A stretch of DNA of 43,233 nucleotides from Methanobrevibacter sp. (GCA_017652345.1 JAGCBE010000476.1:1-43233), one strand, 5' to 3'. Shown: positions 1-7,753, counted from the first letter of the stretch. Notes: generated from the sequence alone by a model not told the origin. Numbers and translations are program-made.

Positions 1-14
1 AATAAAAAAAATAA
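1..14. repeat. Terminal direct repeat, left copy (window-end overlap)
   Basis: These 14 bases are identical to bases 43220-43233. The sequence is low-complexity (A with two T), so identity alone is weak. Merging the two copies, however, restores one open frame between the N-terminal and C-terminal halves of the same replication protein, whereas simple end-to-end joining gives a stop at once. The best reading is a circular or circularly permuted genome linearised inside this gene. Confidence 0.8.
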
Positions 15-253
15 AAAAAGAAAAAAAATCTTATGGAGAATTTGCCAATGTATTATTAACTGATGAGCAATATCAAAAACTAAAGGAAATATATTATCAT
101 CATCTATCAAATGCAATAGAAACATTGTCAACATATATTAAATCAAGTGGTAGAAAATATAAAGATCACTATGCTGTATTAGGCAAACATAATTGGGTAT
201 ATAAAAAATTGGTTAAAGAAGAGGAAGAAAAAAATAGAGGTAAATCATGGTAA
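1..253 (+). CDS. Replication initiator / replisome organizer-like protein, C-terminal part
   Basis: This is the 3' end of a gene that begins at 42882 on the other end of the window. The reading frame starts at base 2 and ends with TAA at 251-253 (83 residues seen). It contains the block SYGEFANVLLTDEQYQKLKE followed by a helical segment and KSSGRKYKDHYAVLGKHNWV, the usual C-terminal signature of phage DnaD-like or DUF6291-type replication proteins. Such proteins help load the helicase at the phage origin. Its stop overlaps the primase-helicase start by 7 bp, so the two are translationally coupled. Joined across the 14-base overlap of the window ends the protein is about 196 residues. Family assignment is by pattern, with no alignment run. 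Confidence 0.75.
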   Translation, partial: IKKIKKEKKSYGEFANVLLTDEQYQKLKEIYYHHLSNAIETLSTYIKSSGRKYKDHYAVLGKHNWVYKKLVKEEEEKNRGKSW

Positions 254-1902
254 CGTATGACTATAGGCAAAAATTAAATGAAATAGGAATAACTTTAGAC
301 AAAACAGGTAAGCAAACTTGTCCTCAATGTTCAGAAAAGCGAAGAAATAAATTAGATAAATGTTTAACCGTAAGTTTTGAGAGAGATGCAATTTTGTATT
401 ATTGTCATCATTGTGGTTGGACTGGTTCAGTATTTTATGAAGAAAGTAAGTTTCATAAACAATATAATAGACCGGCAGGTTTTAAAAGCAAAGAAAACAA
501 AAGTCCATTAATAAAATACTTTGCTAAACGCGGCATAAGTGAAAATACTCTTAACAAATATAACATAGGTTTAGGTAACAATAACACGATTATTTTCCCG
601 TATTATAAAAATGGAATTTTAGTTAATGTTAAAACAAGAACCAATTTAGGTGATGGTAAAAAAACATTTACTCAAACTAAAGATTCAGAAAAAACATTCT
701 TTGGTGTAGATTTTGTAAAAGATGATAAAAACTTAATAATAGTTGAGGGGGAGATTGATGTACTGTCATTAGCGGAACAAGGAATTAATTCAGTTTCTGT
801 TCCGCAAGGTGGCAGTGATAAAAAGTTAGAATGCTTAAGTAATTGTAGTAATGAATTTTTAGAAAAATTTAAAACCTTTATAATTGCCACTGATAATGAT
901 GAAGTAGGATATAGTTTAAGAGAAAATTTAATTAGTAGATTTCCTAAAGATAAATGCAAAATAGTAAAATGGGGCAAATATAAAGATGCTAATGAAGCAT
1001 TGGTTGCTGGTGAAGATTTACACACATACATAAACAATGCTGAGTATGTTGGAACAGATGGAATTATTACATTTAAAGAAAAATGGGATGAGATTTATAA
1101 TGAATTGTTTGGAGATGATAAAAATTTTTATAACACAGGATGGGATAATCTTGATAAAATAATCAAAATAAAAACTGGATATTTGATGGTAGTAAGTGGA
1201 TATCCATCAAGAGGTAAATCAACTTTTGTAGATAACTTATTAGTTAATTTAACTAAAAAATATGGTTTTAAACATTTAATCGCCTCATTTGAAAATACAA
1301 TGGGCAATTATTATAAAACAATTTATGAAATGTATAACCAACAACCGTTTTGGAAATTGATAAATGAAGGAAAAGATAAAGCGTTTGAAAAAATATTATG
1401 TACTGATGATTTTTTCTTTATAAGTGAACATTTTATTTTATTTGATAATAACAGAATGTGGAATATTGATGATATTTGTAAATGTGCAGAATTAGAAGTT
1501 ATTAAACACGGAATAAAAACTTTAGTTATTGACCCATATAATAGATTACAAAATGATTATAAGGATAGAGAAGATAAGTATATAGGTTCAATATTAGCAA
1601 AATTATGTACTCTAGCAAAAAGATTGGATATTTTGATTATATTTGTAGCTCATCCAAAAAAACCAGATGGCGAAACTATACCCACGATGTATAGCATATC
1701 TGGTTCAGGTGATTGGTATAATATGTCAGATTATGGAATTATTGTACATCGTGAAAGAGATAATTTTACACAAAAACTTAGTAATAATCCAATTATACAT
1801 ATACAAAAAGTCAAAAATTTTTCAATAGGAGACCCAAGTGGCGGTAAAATTGAATTATTTTATAATGCAAACAAAAGAATATTAGAAGATATAGGAGGAT
1901 AA
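247..1902 (+). CDS. Bifunctional DNA primase-helicase (T7 gp4-like)
   Basis: The protein combines primer synthesis and 5'-3' helicase activity at the fork. Residues 25-56 hold a CHC2-type zinc finger (C25, C28, C53, C56). A TOPRIM domain follows, with the catalytic IIVEGEID at about 164-171 and ATDNDEVG at 214-221. The C-terminal half is a RecA-fold helicase with Walker A GYPSRGKST at about 318-326, a Walker B-like strand TLVIDPYNRL and a downstream IIFVAHPKK motif. At 551 residues it matches T7 gp4-type enzymes in length and domain order. The ATG overlaps the end of the initiator gene. No phage DNA polymerase is seen, so the fork presumably uses the host polymerase. Confidence 0.93.
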   Translation: MVTYDYRQKLNEIGITLDKTGKQTCPQCSEKRRNKLDKCLTVSFERDAILYYCHHCGWTGSVFYEESKFHKQYNRPAGFKSKENKSPLIKYFAKRGISENTLNKYNIGLGNNNTIIFPYYKNGILVNVKTRTNLGDGKKTFTQTKDSEKTFFGVDFVKDDKNLIIVEGEIDVLSLAEQGINSVSVPQGGSDKKLECLSNCSNEFLEKFKTFIIATDNDEVGYSLRENLISRFPKDKCKIVKWGKYKDANEALVAGEDLHTYINNAEYVGTDGIITFKEKWDEIYNELFGDDKNFYNTGWDNLDKIIKIKTGYLMVVSGYPSRGKSTFVDNLLVNLTKKYGFKHLIASFENTMGNYYKTIYEMYNQQPFWKLINEGKDKAFEKILCTDDFFFISEHFILFDNNRMWNIDDICKCAELEVIKHGIKTLVIDPYNRLQNDYKDREDKYIGSILAKLCTLAKRLDILIIFVAHPKKPDGETIPTMYSISGSGDWYNMSDYGIIVHRERDNFTQKLSNNPIIHIQKVKNFSIGDPSGGKIELFYNANKRILEDIGG

Positions 1903-1903
1903 T

Positions 1904-2086
1904 ATGCTTATAACTATTAATAAAAAAAGTGGAGATAAATTGATTGTAGATTCAAACAAAATGACTGGATTTAAAGAAAGTGGAAAAGGATATGATATTT
2001 CATTTGGAAATATAACATATTATTTTTCTTTAGACGAAGCACAATATTTTATAGATGAAATTTTTAAAAATGTAACAAATTGTTAA
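1904..2086 (+). CDS. Small hypothetical protein (60 aa)
   Basis: This short gene lies one base after the primase-helicase stop and has a strong site (ATAGGAGG, 6 bases before ATG). The protein looks like a small all-beta unit ending in a helix, with an MTGFKESGKGYDISFGN stretch, and I do not recognise it. Its last codons overlap a repeated upstream promoter element that begins at 2071. It is the last gene before the promoter at 2094-2122. Confidence 0.7.
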   Translation: MLITINKKSGDKLIVDSNKMTGFKESGKGYDISFGNITYYFSLDEAQYFIDEIFKNVTNC

Positions 2087-2104
2087 TAAAGTATTTACAA
2101 ATAA
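2071..2104 (+). repeat. Early promoter upstream element, copy A
   Basis: This is one of three similar ~34-base elements with the pattern TGTAACAAAwTG, about 10 A/T-rich bases, then GTATTTACAAATAA. The other copies are at 7702-7735 and 40813-40845. Each ends in the -35 box of a promoter. The conservation runs well upstream of the -35 box, so it probably reflects an activator or repressor site rather than only RNA polymerase contacts. Confidence 0.65.
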
Positions 2105-2122
2105 GAGTTTTTATGATATACT
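2094..2122 (+). promoter_or_regulatory. Sigma70-type promoter before the recombination operon
   Basis: A TTTACA -35 box (2094-2099) and a TATACT -10 box (2117-2122) are separated by 17 bp. Transcription would start near 2129, about 20 bases before the ATG of the ERF gene at 2150, leaving room for the AGAAAGGA ribosome site. The promoter drives the block ERF to HNH-like (2150-5239). Confidence 0.8.
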
Positions 2123-2149
2123 GGAAATATATAAAAGAAAGGAATTAAT

Positions 2150-2677
2150 ATGAAAAGATTACTTGAAATTCAACAAAAATTAAAAGCTCCAAAAGCTCAA
2201 TTTAACGACTATGGTGGTTACCAATATCGCAGTTGTGAAGACATTTTAGAAGCAGTAAAGCCATTATTAAAAGAACAAAATCTTATTTTAACTTTAAAAG
2301 ATGAACTTATTGCAATAGATGGTAGATTCTATATTAAAGCAATAGCACAATTATGGGATGAAAACGGTAAAGAGCTAACATCTACAACAGCAATAGCGAG
2401 AGAACCTGAAAGTAAAAAAGGTATGGATGAAGCCCAAATAACAGGAGCAACATCATCATATAGTCGTAAGTATGCTTTAAATGGTTTATTTGCTATAAAT
2501 GATGTAAAAGACCCAGATGCAACTAATAAACACGGCAAAGAAGAAAAAGAAGAAACTAAAAAAGAAGATATAATTTGTCCAGTTTGTGGAAAAAAGACAA
2601 CATCGGGAGCGTTAGACCACTGGCAAATGTGTAGTGGTTGTTACAAAAAGAGTAAAAAGGATAAAAAAGATGCTTAG
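2150..2677 (+). CDS. ERF-family single-strand annealing recombinase
   Basis: ERF proteins anneal complementary single strands during phage recombination and pair with a 5'-3' exonuclease. The N-terminal part has the typical KAPKAQFNDYGGYQYRSCED opening, followed by the ITGATSSYSRKYALNGLF segment of the family core at about residues 100-120. The C-terminus adds a charged linker and a small zinc ribbon with two CxxC pairs (CPVCGKK and CSGCYKK). The exonuclease partner is the YqaJ protein two genes downstream, so the pair forms a Red-like system. It is the first gene after the promoter at 2094-2122. Confidence 0.88.
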   Translation: MKRLLEIQQKLKAPKAQFNDYGGYQYRSCEDILEAVKPLLKEQNLILTLKDELIAIDGRFYIKAIAQLWDENGKELTSTTAIAREPESKKGMDEAQITGATSSYSRKYALNGLFAINDVKDPDATNKHGKEEKEETKKEDIICPVCGKKTTSGALDHWQMCSGCYKKSKKDKKDA

Positions 2678-3011
2678 TATAGATGAAGTAAATGATTTAG
2701 AAAAAATGTATCCAATAGCTATAAAGCAATATAATAGTTTACTCAAACAATATAATGAGGTTTTAAAAATAGCAAAAGAAAATGCAGATGCAAATGAATA
2801 TTGTTTACAAAGTTTAGAATGTAAAATAGAATCATTATCAAGAGAAAATGATAAGTTAAAAGAAGAAGTTTTAAACTTAAGAGGACAAAATATTCAATAT
2901 GAATTAGCATTAAAAGAAATAAGACAAGTTGCAAAAAATAATTTAGAACTTAAAGTTATGATTCCTGGTGGATGGTTAGAGCAAAGAATTGATGAGGTAT
3001 TAAATGACTAA
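2670..3011 (+). CDS. Coiled-coil hypothetical protein (113 aa)
   Basis: The ATG at 2670 overlaps the end of the ERF gene by 8 bp and sits after an AAAAAGG site, so I prefer it over the farther upstream in-frame ATG at 2634. The protein is predicted largely helical with heptad-like Leu/Ile spacing through about residues 15-100. No enzyme motif is seen. Its position between ERF and YqaJ suggests a recombination accessory role, but that is inference only. Confidence 0.75.
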   Translation: MLSIDEVNDLEKMYPIAIKQYNSLLKQYNEVLKIAKENADANEYCLQSLECKIESLSRENDKLKEEVLNLRGQNIQYELALKEIRQVAKNNLELKVMIPGGWLEQRIDEVLND

Positions 3012-3858
3012 AGAAAAAACTATAGGAACAAAAGAAGAGCGACTTCAACGTATAGGTGGGTCTGAGTTTGGCACGATTATGGAAGTTAATCCATATAGTA
3101 AAAGAATAGACTTAGTTTTAGAAAAAGCAGGAATAATTGCAAGTACATTTGAAGGGAATAGTGCTACTAGGCGTGGAGAATTTCTAGAAGATGAAGTTAT
3201 AGCAAGATTTGAAGATGAAACAGGTTTAGAGGTAACAAACCAACAAGATGAATTTATTAAAAAAGCAACCCCTTGTTGTTTAGAGTTAAGATGCCATGTA
3301 GATGGTTTAACATCTGATGATGCTGTATTTGAAGCAAAAACCACAGATATTAGGTCTAAAACTTGGAAAGATGGAATACCAGAAGGATATAAGTCTCAAT
3401 TAGAATTTAATTGTTATTTAGCAAAAAAGAAAAAGGCATATATAGCGGTTGGAATTTGTGAAGGTGAAGAAATTGTAGATTTTAAATGGTTTCTATATGA
3501 ACCAATTATGACAGAAGAAGAAATATTAGATTATTGTTTTAAATTTACAGAAGATGTAGAATATTATAAACAATTTAAACCAATTAACAATGGCAAAATA
3601 ATTCAATCAAATTTAGAAGATTCATTGATAGAAGAATTAAATGAACTTAACGAAAAAATTGCCAAAATAAAAGCAGAGGCAAAACCATTAGAAGATAAAA
3701 AGAAAAAAATTGAAGAAAAGCTTAAAAATGAAATAGGTCAAAACTTAGGCATTGAAACAGAACTTTTTAGGATTACAATGGGTAATCGGGTGACTAGTCC
3801 ATCACAAGATTATAAATTTTGTAGAAGTGGTTTAAAAATAGAATATAAGGAGGTATAA
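3004..3858 (+). CDS. YqaJ-family viral recombinase / exonuclease
   Basis: YqaJ proteins are lambda-exonuclease-fold nucleases that resect double strands 5'-3' to give single strands for the annealing protein. The segment RIGGSEFGTIMEVNPY near the N-terminus is the family opening. It is followed by TRRGEFLEDEVIARF with the conserved Glu, then HVDGLTSDDAVFEAKTT with the D and E-x-K catalytic triad, and a Gln-rich YKSQLEFNCYLA segment. The C-terminal third (about 200-250) is a coiled coil. At 284 residues it is normal for the family. It overlaps the previous gene by 8 bp and works with the ERF protein. Confidence 0.9.
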   Translation: MTKEKTIGTKEERLQRIGGSEFGTIMEVNPYSKRIDLVLEKAGIIASTFEGNSATRRGEFLEDEVIARFEDETGLEVTNQQDEFIKKATPCCLELRCHVDGLTSDDAVFEAKTTDIRSKTWKDGIPEGYKSQLEFNCYLAKKKKAYIAVGICEGEEIVDFKWFLYEPIMTEEEILDYCFKFTEDVEYYKQFKPINNGKIIQSNLEDSLIEELNELNEKIAKIKAEAKPLEDKKKKIEEKLKNEIGQNLGIETELFRITMGNRVTSPSQDYKFCRSGLKIEYKEV

Positions 3859-4160
3859 TGTTTAATTGGTTCAAAGATATCGACAATGAAATACAAAGTT
3901 TAAAAGATGAGCTTGAATTAAGCAAATTTAAAATATCAACATTAACAAGGCATATTGATGAAGAATACATATTTTTATTAAATAATATAGACATTGATAA
4001 AATATTTTTAAATAAAAATAAATATAAACAAATAAAAGAATTTCCAGGTATAATGCAAAATAAAATTTTTATTTTTATGAAAGAGAATAAGATAGAATTA
4101 TTAAACGATGGTTTATTTTGTGGAGAAATATTAGAAAAATTAGAGCAAAAGGAGAATTAA
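3858..4160 (+). CDS. Hypothetical helical protein (100 aa)
   Basis: The ATG shares its A with the YqaJ stop and follows a GGAGG site. The protein starts MFNWFKDIDNEIQSLKDELE and is mostly helical with a short N-terminal coiled coil; there are no Cys-pair or enzyme motifs. It lies between YqaJ and SSB and is probably a recombination or replication accessory. I do not recognise the family. Confidence 0.7.
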   Translation: MFNWFKDIDNEIQSLKDELELSKFKISTLTRHIDEEYIFLLNNIDIDKIFLNKNKYKQIKEFPGIMQNKIFIFMKENKIELLNDGLFCGEILEKLEQKEN

Positions 4161-4161
4161 A

Positions 4162-4455
4162 ATGGAAGAAAAGTTTAATGAGTTTGAGTTAAGATTAAAA
4201 TGGTTTAGTGGCTATATTTCAGAACCAAATATTCAATATTTTGAAAAAGGTTCTTGTAAAACAAGTTTTTCAATACCACTTAAAAAACAAAAAGATGACG
4301 ACCCTTGCTGGCTTAACTGCGTCGCATGGAATAAATTAGCAGAACAAGCTGGAGATATTAAAAAAGGCGAATTAATAACAGTTGGTGGTTATTTCTCCGA
4401 AAGAGAATACAATGACAAAAAGTATCTCGACTTCAACGTGAAAGTGATAGCATAA
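4162..4455 (+). CDS. ssb: Single-stranded DNA-binding protein (OB fold)
   Basis: The protein coats single-stranded DNA during replication and recombination. It is a short OB-fold SSB of 97 residues with the usual elements: SFSIPLKKQKDD, then a strand with WLNCVAWNKLAEQA, then KKGELITVGGYFSEREYNDK, and a final beta strand LDFNVKVIA. The acidic C-terminal tail that recruits partners in bacterial SSB is absent. The gene starts one base after the previous stop with a strong AAAGGAG site and is followed by an overlapping NinB-like gene. Confidence 0.85.
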   Translation: MEEKFNEFELRLKWFSGYISEPNIQYFEKGSCKTSFSIPLKKQKDDDPCWLNCVAWNKLAEQAGDIKKGELITVGGYFSEREYNDKKYLDFNVKVIA

Positions 4456-4919
4456 TGATAAATTTACAAGCAGAAATATTTAATTTGGATGACCAATTTA
4501 TAGTACTTAAAACACAAGAAGGAAATGATTTAGAACTAGGAAAAGTTTATAACATTACTTTCAAAAAATACCGTAGCTGTAGGTCAATTGAACAAAATAG
4601 GTTAATGTGGGAAATTATATCGAGAATTGCAAAAGAAACCAATAATGATGAGATGGATACATATGCTTATGGATTAGAAAAAGCAAACGCAAAGTTTGAG
4701 TTTTTAATGATATTGCCAGAAGCATTGGAGTCAGTAAAGCAAACATTTAGAGCAGTTAAAATTTGTGAATCAAGAGAATATAATGGCAAAAATATGTTAG
4801 TTATTAAAGCATTTATAGGTTCAAGCAAATTTGATGTATCAGAGATGACAGAACTTATAAATTACTTTATTCAATTAGCATCAGAATTAAATATTTACAT
4901 TGGAGATATTATAAAATGA
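4455..4919 (+). CDS. NinB-like recombination protein
   Basis: NinB (lambda Orf) binds single-stranded DNA and SSB and helps RecA-independent recombination. The segment YRSCRSIEQNRLMWEIISRI at about residues 35-54 resembles the RSLDQNRKLW block of that family, and the C-terminal helix ending near LASELNIYIGD is also compatible. The length (154) fits. Its ATG overlaps the ssb stop by one base. Its place after SSB, ERF and YqaJ supports the role, although similarity is limited to the core motif. Confidence 0.6.
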   Translation: MINLQAEIFNLDDQFIVLKTQEGNDLELGKVYNITFKKYRSCRSIEQNRLMWEIISRIAKETNNDEMDTYAYGLEKANAKFEFLMILPEALESVKQTFRAVKICESREYNGKNMLVIKAFIGSSKFDVSEMTELINYFIQLASELNIYIGDIIK

Positions 4920-5239
4920 AAAAGTCATATTATTTAGAAGGAGGTTTATATTTTGATACTACAACTCAAACTATATATGAACCAAAGTCATATTGTGAGA
5001 TATGTGGCAGAAGAACATTGTTAACTGTGCACCATTTTTTAAAACAACAAAAATGTTTAAGAGATTTGGCATCGAAAAGAATTATAACGCCTTCAACTTG
5101 GACAAAAGAGTTTATTAATAAATTTCAAAAACTTTTTACACTATGTTTGCAATGTCACTACGATGTAGATTTTTTAAGTGATGAAGCGTTTAAGGAAAAA
5201 TATAAAATAGATAGAAGTATATTTGTTTATTCAAAATAA
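4916..5239 (+). CDS. HNH-like zinc protein
   Basis: The protein has a CEICG pair near residue 24, the HH of LLTVHHFLKQQ near 41, and a CLQCHYDVD pair near 81. This arrangement of two CxxC knuckles with central histidines is that of small phage HNH endonucleases, which nick or cut DNA during packaging or recombination. The classic N and final H positions are not certain. The start overlaps the NinB-like gene by 4 bp. It closes the operon and is followed by a new promoter. Confidence 0.6.
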   Translation: MKKSYYLEGGLYFDTTTQTIYEPKSYCEICGRRTLLTVHHFLKQQKCLRDLASKRIITPSTWTKEFINKFQKLFTLCLQCHYDVDFLSDEAFKEKYKIDRSIFVYSK

Positions 5240-5243
5240 TGTA

Positions 5244-5271
5244 TTTACAAATGAAGTTTTTATAATATAAT
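5244..5271 (+). promoter_or_regulatory. Sigma70-type promoter before the nucleotide-metabolism operon
   Basis: A TTTACA box (5244-5249) and a TATAAT box (5266-5271) are 16 bp apart. The -35 box lies within GTATTTACAAAT, the same 12-base core as the promoters at 2094, 7726 and 40836, but the upstream TGTAACAAA half of the repeat is absent. It probably drives 5296-7686. Confidence 0.8.
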
Positions 5272-5295
5272 AGTTTTAGAAAGTGAGGAATTAAT

Positions 5296-5787
5296 ATGAA
5301 AAGAAAAACAAAAGATGAATTTGTATTTTTGGTAAAATTTTATTGGAACAATCAAGATTGCAGGCCAAAAGATATAGTAAAAAAGGCACAAGATATTGAT
5401 TTGTTAAGAAATAAGTTTTCTAATACAGTAATTTATAACTATTTTTTTTATTTTAAGCGTTATTTGAAAGATGGTTATTTATGTAAAAGTATTCAAAAAT
5501 CTTTAAAAGAAGCATTTGAAATTGTATTAAAAGATCTTCGCAAAAAAGCAGTTCAATCTATTCATGAAATAAGTCTAGAAGAAAATATAACACAAATTAA
5601 TAATAAAATCGAAAAAGAGTTAAATGATACAAGAGAAAAATGTTTAAATATTATAGAAAAAAATAAAGAAAAAATTAAACAATTAGAAAAAATAAATGAC
5701 GAAGTTGAAGAATTTTTAGAATGTCGCGAAGAAGAGTTAGAACATATGCGGCACAATATGATTCAAGAGTTATTGCATAAAATATAA
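5296..5787 (+). CDS. Hypothetical protein with long C-terminal coiled coil (163 aa)
   Basis: The first half is a basic, aromatic-rich helical domain (IYNYFFYFKRYLKDG) that could be a DNA-binding fold. From about residue 90 to the end the protein is a charged coiled coil. It starts after an AGTGAGGAATTAAT leader and is the first gene of the operon carrying the nucleotide enzymes. I do not recognise it. A regulator or DNA-binding role is possible but unsupported. Confidence 0.7.
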   Translation: MKRKTKDEFVFLVKFYWNNQDCRPKDIVKKAQDIDLLRNKFSNTVIYNYFFYFKRYLKDGYLCKSIQKSLKEAFEIVLKDLRKKAVQSIHEISLEENITQINNKIEKELNDTREKCLNIIEKNKEKIKQLEKINDEVEEFLECREEELEHMRHNMIQELLHKI

Positions 5788-5797
5788 GGAGAATATC

Positions 5798-6196
5798 ATG
5801 AAATTAATTGAAGATGTTTATGAGTTTAATGAAAAGATTATTGGTTCAAAACAACCAAGTGTTCCCACAACATTAAGTAGAGAAAGATTGCTATTTGCTC
5901 TAACTGCTATGTACGAAGAACTACATGAGTTTACATTGGCAAGTAATCAAGATAACGTAGCAGAACAAGTTGATGCTATGATTGATTTAATATATTTTGC
6001 GATCGGAAGATGTTATGAAATAGGTGTTTCAAAAGAAGCATTTATAGCTTGCTGGAATTTGGTTCAACAAAAAAATATGGCAAAAAAGCGTGGCACCAAA
6101 AATCGTGGAACTGAACAAGATGCTTGCAAACCAGAAGATTGGGTTGCACCTAATTTAGAAGAGGTACTTAATCAAGGAGAATATATTAATGGATGA
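5798..6196 (+). CDS. MazG-like / phosphoribosyl-ATP pyrophosphohydrolase-fold NTP-PPase
   Basis: All-alpha NTP pyrophosphohydrolases cut (d)NTPs to (d)NMP and pyrophosphate. Here the Mg-binding motif is visible as E40-E41-x-x-E44 and then E56-Q-V-D59 with D63. The C-terminal segment around W86 and KNMAKKRGTKNRG is typical of phage members. Its length (132) fits. It is followed by a DUF1599-like protein, a dCMP hydroxymethylase-like enzyme and dCMP deaminase, so a dCTP-to-dCMP role is the natural guess, as in phages that replace cytosine. Substrate specificity cannot be read from the sequence. Confidence 0.8.
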   Translation: MKLIEDVYEFNEKIIGSKQPSVPTTLSRERLLFALTAMYEELHEFTLASNQDNVAEQVDAMIDLIYFAIGRCYEIGVSKEAFIACWNLVQQKNMAKKRGTKNRGTEQDACKPEDWVAPNLEEVLNQGEYING

Positions 6197-6479
6197 ATTG
6201 TATGAAAAAATATCTCCTGTATTTAGAGAAGTAACAGAGATTGCAATAAAAAAATCGCAAGATTATAATAATGGACAAGACATCCCAGAATCAAGAGCGA
6301 TATATTTTCCATTTGGATTAATATCATATGCTCAAATGATACATACTAAAAGTCAGCGATTAAATAGTTTGGCAAAACAAACAAAAAGTCCTAATAATGA
6401 ATCAATAAGAGATACATTATTAGATTTAATTAACTATGCTTGCTTTGCTGTAGAAGCTATTGATAAAGGAGAGATATAA
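6189..6479 (+). CDS. DUF1599 / Nmad1-like nucleotide-associated protein
   Basis: The protein has the signature SQDYNNGQD, then YFPFGLISYAQMIHTKSQRL and a C-terminal DTLLDLINYACFAVEA helix. This matches the small helical DUF1599 family, which I recall as nucleotide modification associated domain 1. The family often sits beside thymidylate synthase or hydroxymethylase genes in phages. It overlaps the MazG-like gene by 8 bp and the next gene by one base. Its biochemical role is unknown; a pyrophosphohydrolase-like or accessory role is possible. Confidence 0.7.
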   Translation: MDELYEKISPVFREVTEIAIKKSQDYNNGQDIPESRAIYFPFGLISYAQMIHTKSQRLNSLAKQTKSPNNESIRDTLLDLINYACFAVEAIDKGEI

Positions 6480-7276
6480 TGAATGGAGTTTGGTTAGAAA
6501 CATTGCAAAAAATAATAGATTCTGATTTGGTTAGTAAACCAAGAGGTTTCGAAATAAAAGAAATTCTTAATGACCAAATGAAGATTGATATGCGTACACC
6601 AATTTTATCAGTAATTGAAAGAAATCTTGGATATAAATTTATGGCAAGAGAAAGTTGGTGGATAATATCTGGGAAAAACGACGTAGAATCAATCAAGGAT
6701 TATTCAAAAGCAATAAGTAAATTCTCAGATGATGGCTATCACTTTAATGGAGCATATGGTCCACGATTGGTTGACCAGTGGCACTATATTGTTGATTCAT
6801 TAATAAGCGATGTAGATACTAGGCAGGCAGTAGCGACGATATGGAGACCAAATCCTCGTGCTTCTAAAGATATACCTTGCACAATATCTGTTCAATGGTT
6901 AATTAGAAATAATAAAATATATTGTATTGATAATATGAGAAGCTCAGATATTTGGTTGGGCGTGCCATACGATGTTTTTAATTTTACAATGTTAACAGGA
7001 TATTTAATGTTATTATTGCGAGAAAGAGGATTAGATAATTTAGAGCTTGGACATTTATATCTTAATGCAGGGTCAAGACATTTATATGAAAATAACTTCG
7101 AATCAGCAATTGATGTTTTAAATAATAAAGTATGTAAAGTATATCAATATTTTAACCCATATAAATTTGATGGTCCATTAGAATTAAAACATTATTTGAA
7201 GGCATTATCAGAGAAAGATTCGGTAGAATTAAATAAATATAAAAGTGAATTTGGGAGAGATATTTTATGCGCTTAA
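6479..7276 (+). CDS. Thymidylate synthase-fold enzyme, predicted dCMP hydroxymethylase
   Basis: The enzyme transfers a one-carbon unit from methylenetetrahydrofolate to C5 of a pyrimidine deoxynucleotide. The catalytic cysteine is C134 in KDIPCTISVQW. The phosphate and base contacts are visible as R154-S-S-D157, and H201-L-Y203 in SRHLYENN. In thymidylate synthases the block after RSSD reads LGxPxN, and that Asn selects uracil. Here it reads LGVPYD, so position 165 is Asp, the change known in T4-type dCMP hydroxymethylases. I therefore predict dCMP as substrate and 5-hydroxymethyl-dCMP as product. The length (265) is normal. The gene is tightly coupled to dCMP deaminase downstream. True thymidylate synthase activity is the alternative. 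Confidence 0.8.
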   Translation: MNGVWLETLQKIIDSDLVSKPRGFEIKEILNDQMKIDMRTPILSVIERNLGYKFMARESWWIISGKNDVESIKDYSKAISKFSDDGYHFNGAYGPRLVDQWHYIVDSLISDVDTRQAVATIWRPNPRASKDIPCTISVQWLIRNNKIYCIDNMRSSDIWLGVPYDVFNFTMLTGYLMLLLRERGLDNLELGHLYLNAGSRHLYENNFESAIDVLNNKVCKVYQYFNPYKFDGPLELKHYLKALSEKDSVELNKYKSEFGRDILCA

Positions 7277-7686
7277 GTTCAGATGAATATTTTATTGAAT
7301 TAACCAAGATAGTGGCAAAACGCTCTCCTTGTTTATCTAGACAAGTAGGATGTGTATTAGTAGATAAAAACAATATAGTTTTAAGTACTGGTTATAATGG
7401 TCCCCCTAGAGGTCAAGAGCATTGCTTAAAATGTATAAGAAAAAATACTAATAATATACACTTATGTAGAGCAATACACGCTGAGCAAAACGCTTTGTTA
7501 TTTTGCCCTGATATTAATAAAATAAATAAAGCATATGTAACATATAGCCCATGTAATACTTGTACGAAGCTATTATTAAACACATCCTGCAAAGAAATTA
7601 TTTATATTGAAGATTATAGAGAAAATGAGTTTATATTTAATCAATATAATTTAAATTCAATAATAGTTAGGAAATATGATAAATAA
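7267..7686 (+). CDS. dCMP deaminase (ComE/cytidine deaminase superfamily)
   Basis: The enzyme converts dCMP to dUMP, the precursor of dTMP. Zinc and catalytic residues are clear: HAEQNALL holds the zinc ligand His and the proton-shuttle Glu, and SPCNTCTKLL holds the two zinc-binding Cys. Additional Cys and His in EHCLKCIRKN and the substrate loop GYNGPPRG are typical of phage and bacterial dCMP deaminases. The length (139) fits. It overlaps the upstream hydroxymethylase-like gene by 10 bp, so the two enzymes that would compete for dCMP are co-translated. Confidence 0.92.
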   Translation: MRLSSDEYFIELTKIVAKRSPCLSRQVGCVLVDKNNIVLSTGYNGPPRGQEHCLKCIRKNTNNIHLCRAIHAEQNALLFCPDINKINKAYVTYSPCNTCTKLLLNTSCKEIIYIEDYRENEFIFNQYNLNSIIVRKYDK

Positions 7687-7701
7687 TGTATTTACAAATA
7701 T

Positions 7702-7735
7702 GTAACAAATTGTAACAAAAGGTATTTACAAATAA
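7702..7735 (+). repeat. Early promoter upstream element, copy B
   Basis: This copy reads TGTAACAAATTGTAAC, then A-rich bases and GTATTTACAAATAA, closely matching copies at 2071 and 40813. A further GTATTTACAAAT half-copy lies just upstream at 7689-7700. The local array of TTTACAAAT and TGTAACAAA words gives a run of near-palindromic half sites. Confidence 0.65.
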
Positions 7736-7753
7736 AAAAATATGTAGTATAAT
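7726..7753 (+). promoter_or_regulatory. Sigma70-type promoter before the small-gene region
   Basis: TTTACA (7726-7731) and TATAAT (7748-7753) are 16 bp apart. A second TTTACA at 7692-7697 has no good -10 partner. The promoter lies 32 bases before the small gene at 7785 and probably drives the whole run of small genes through 13350. Confidence 0.82.

Noticed and set aside
7681..7740. CRISPR-like array of TTTACAAAT words
   Set aside because: The repeats are short, few, irregularly spaced and end in a promoter -35 box.
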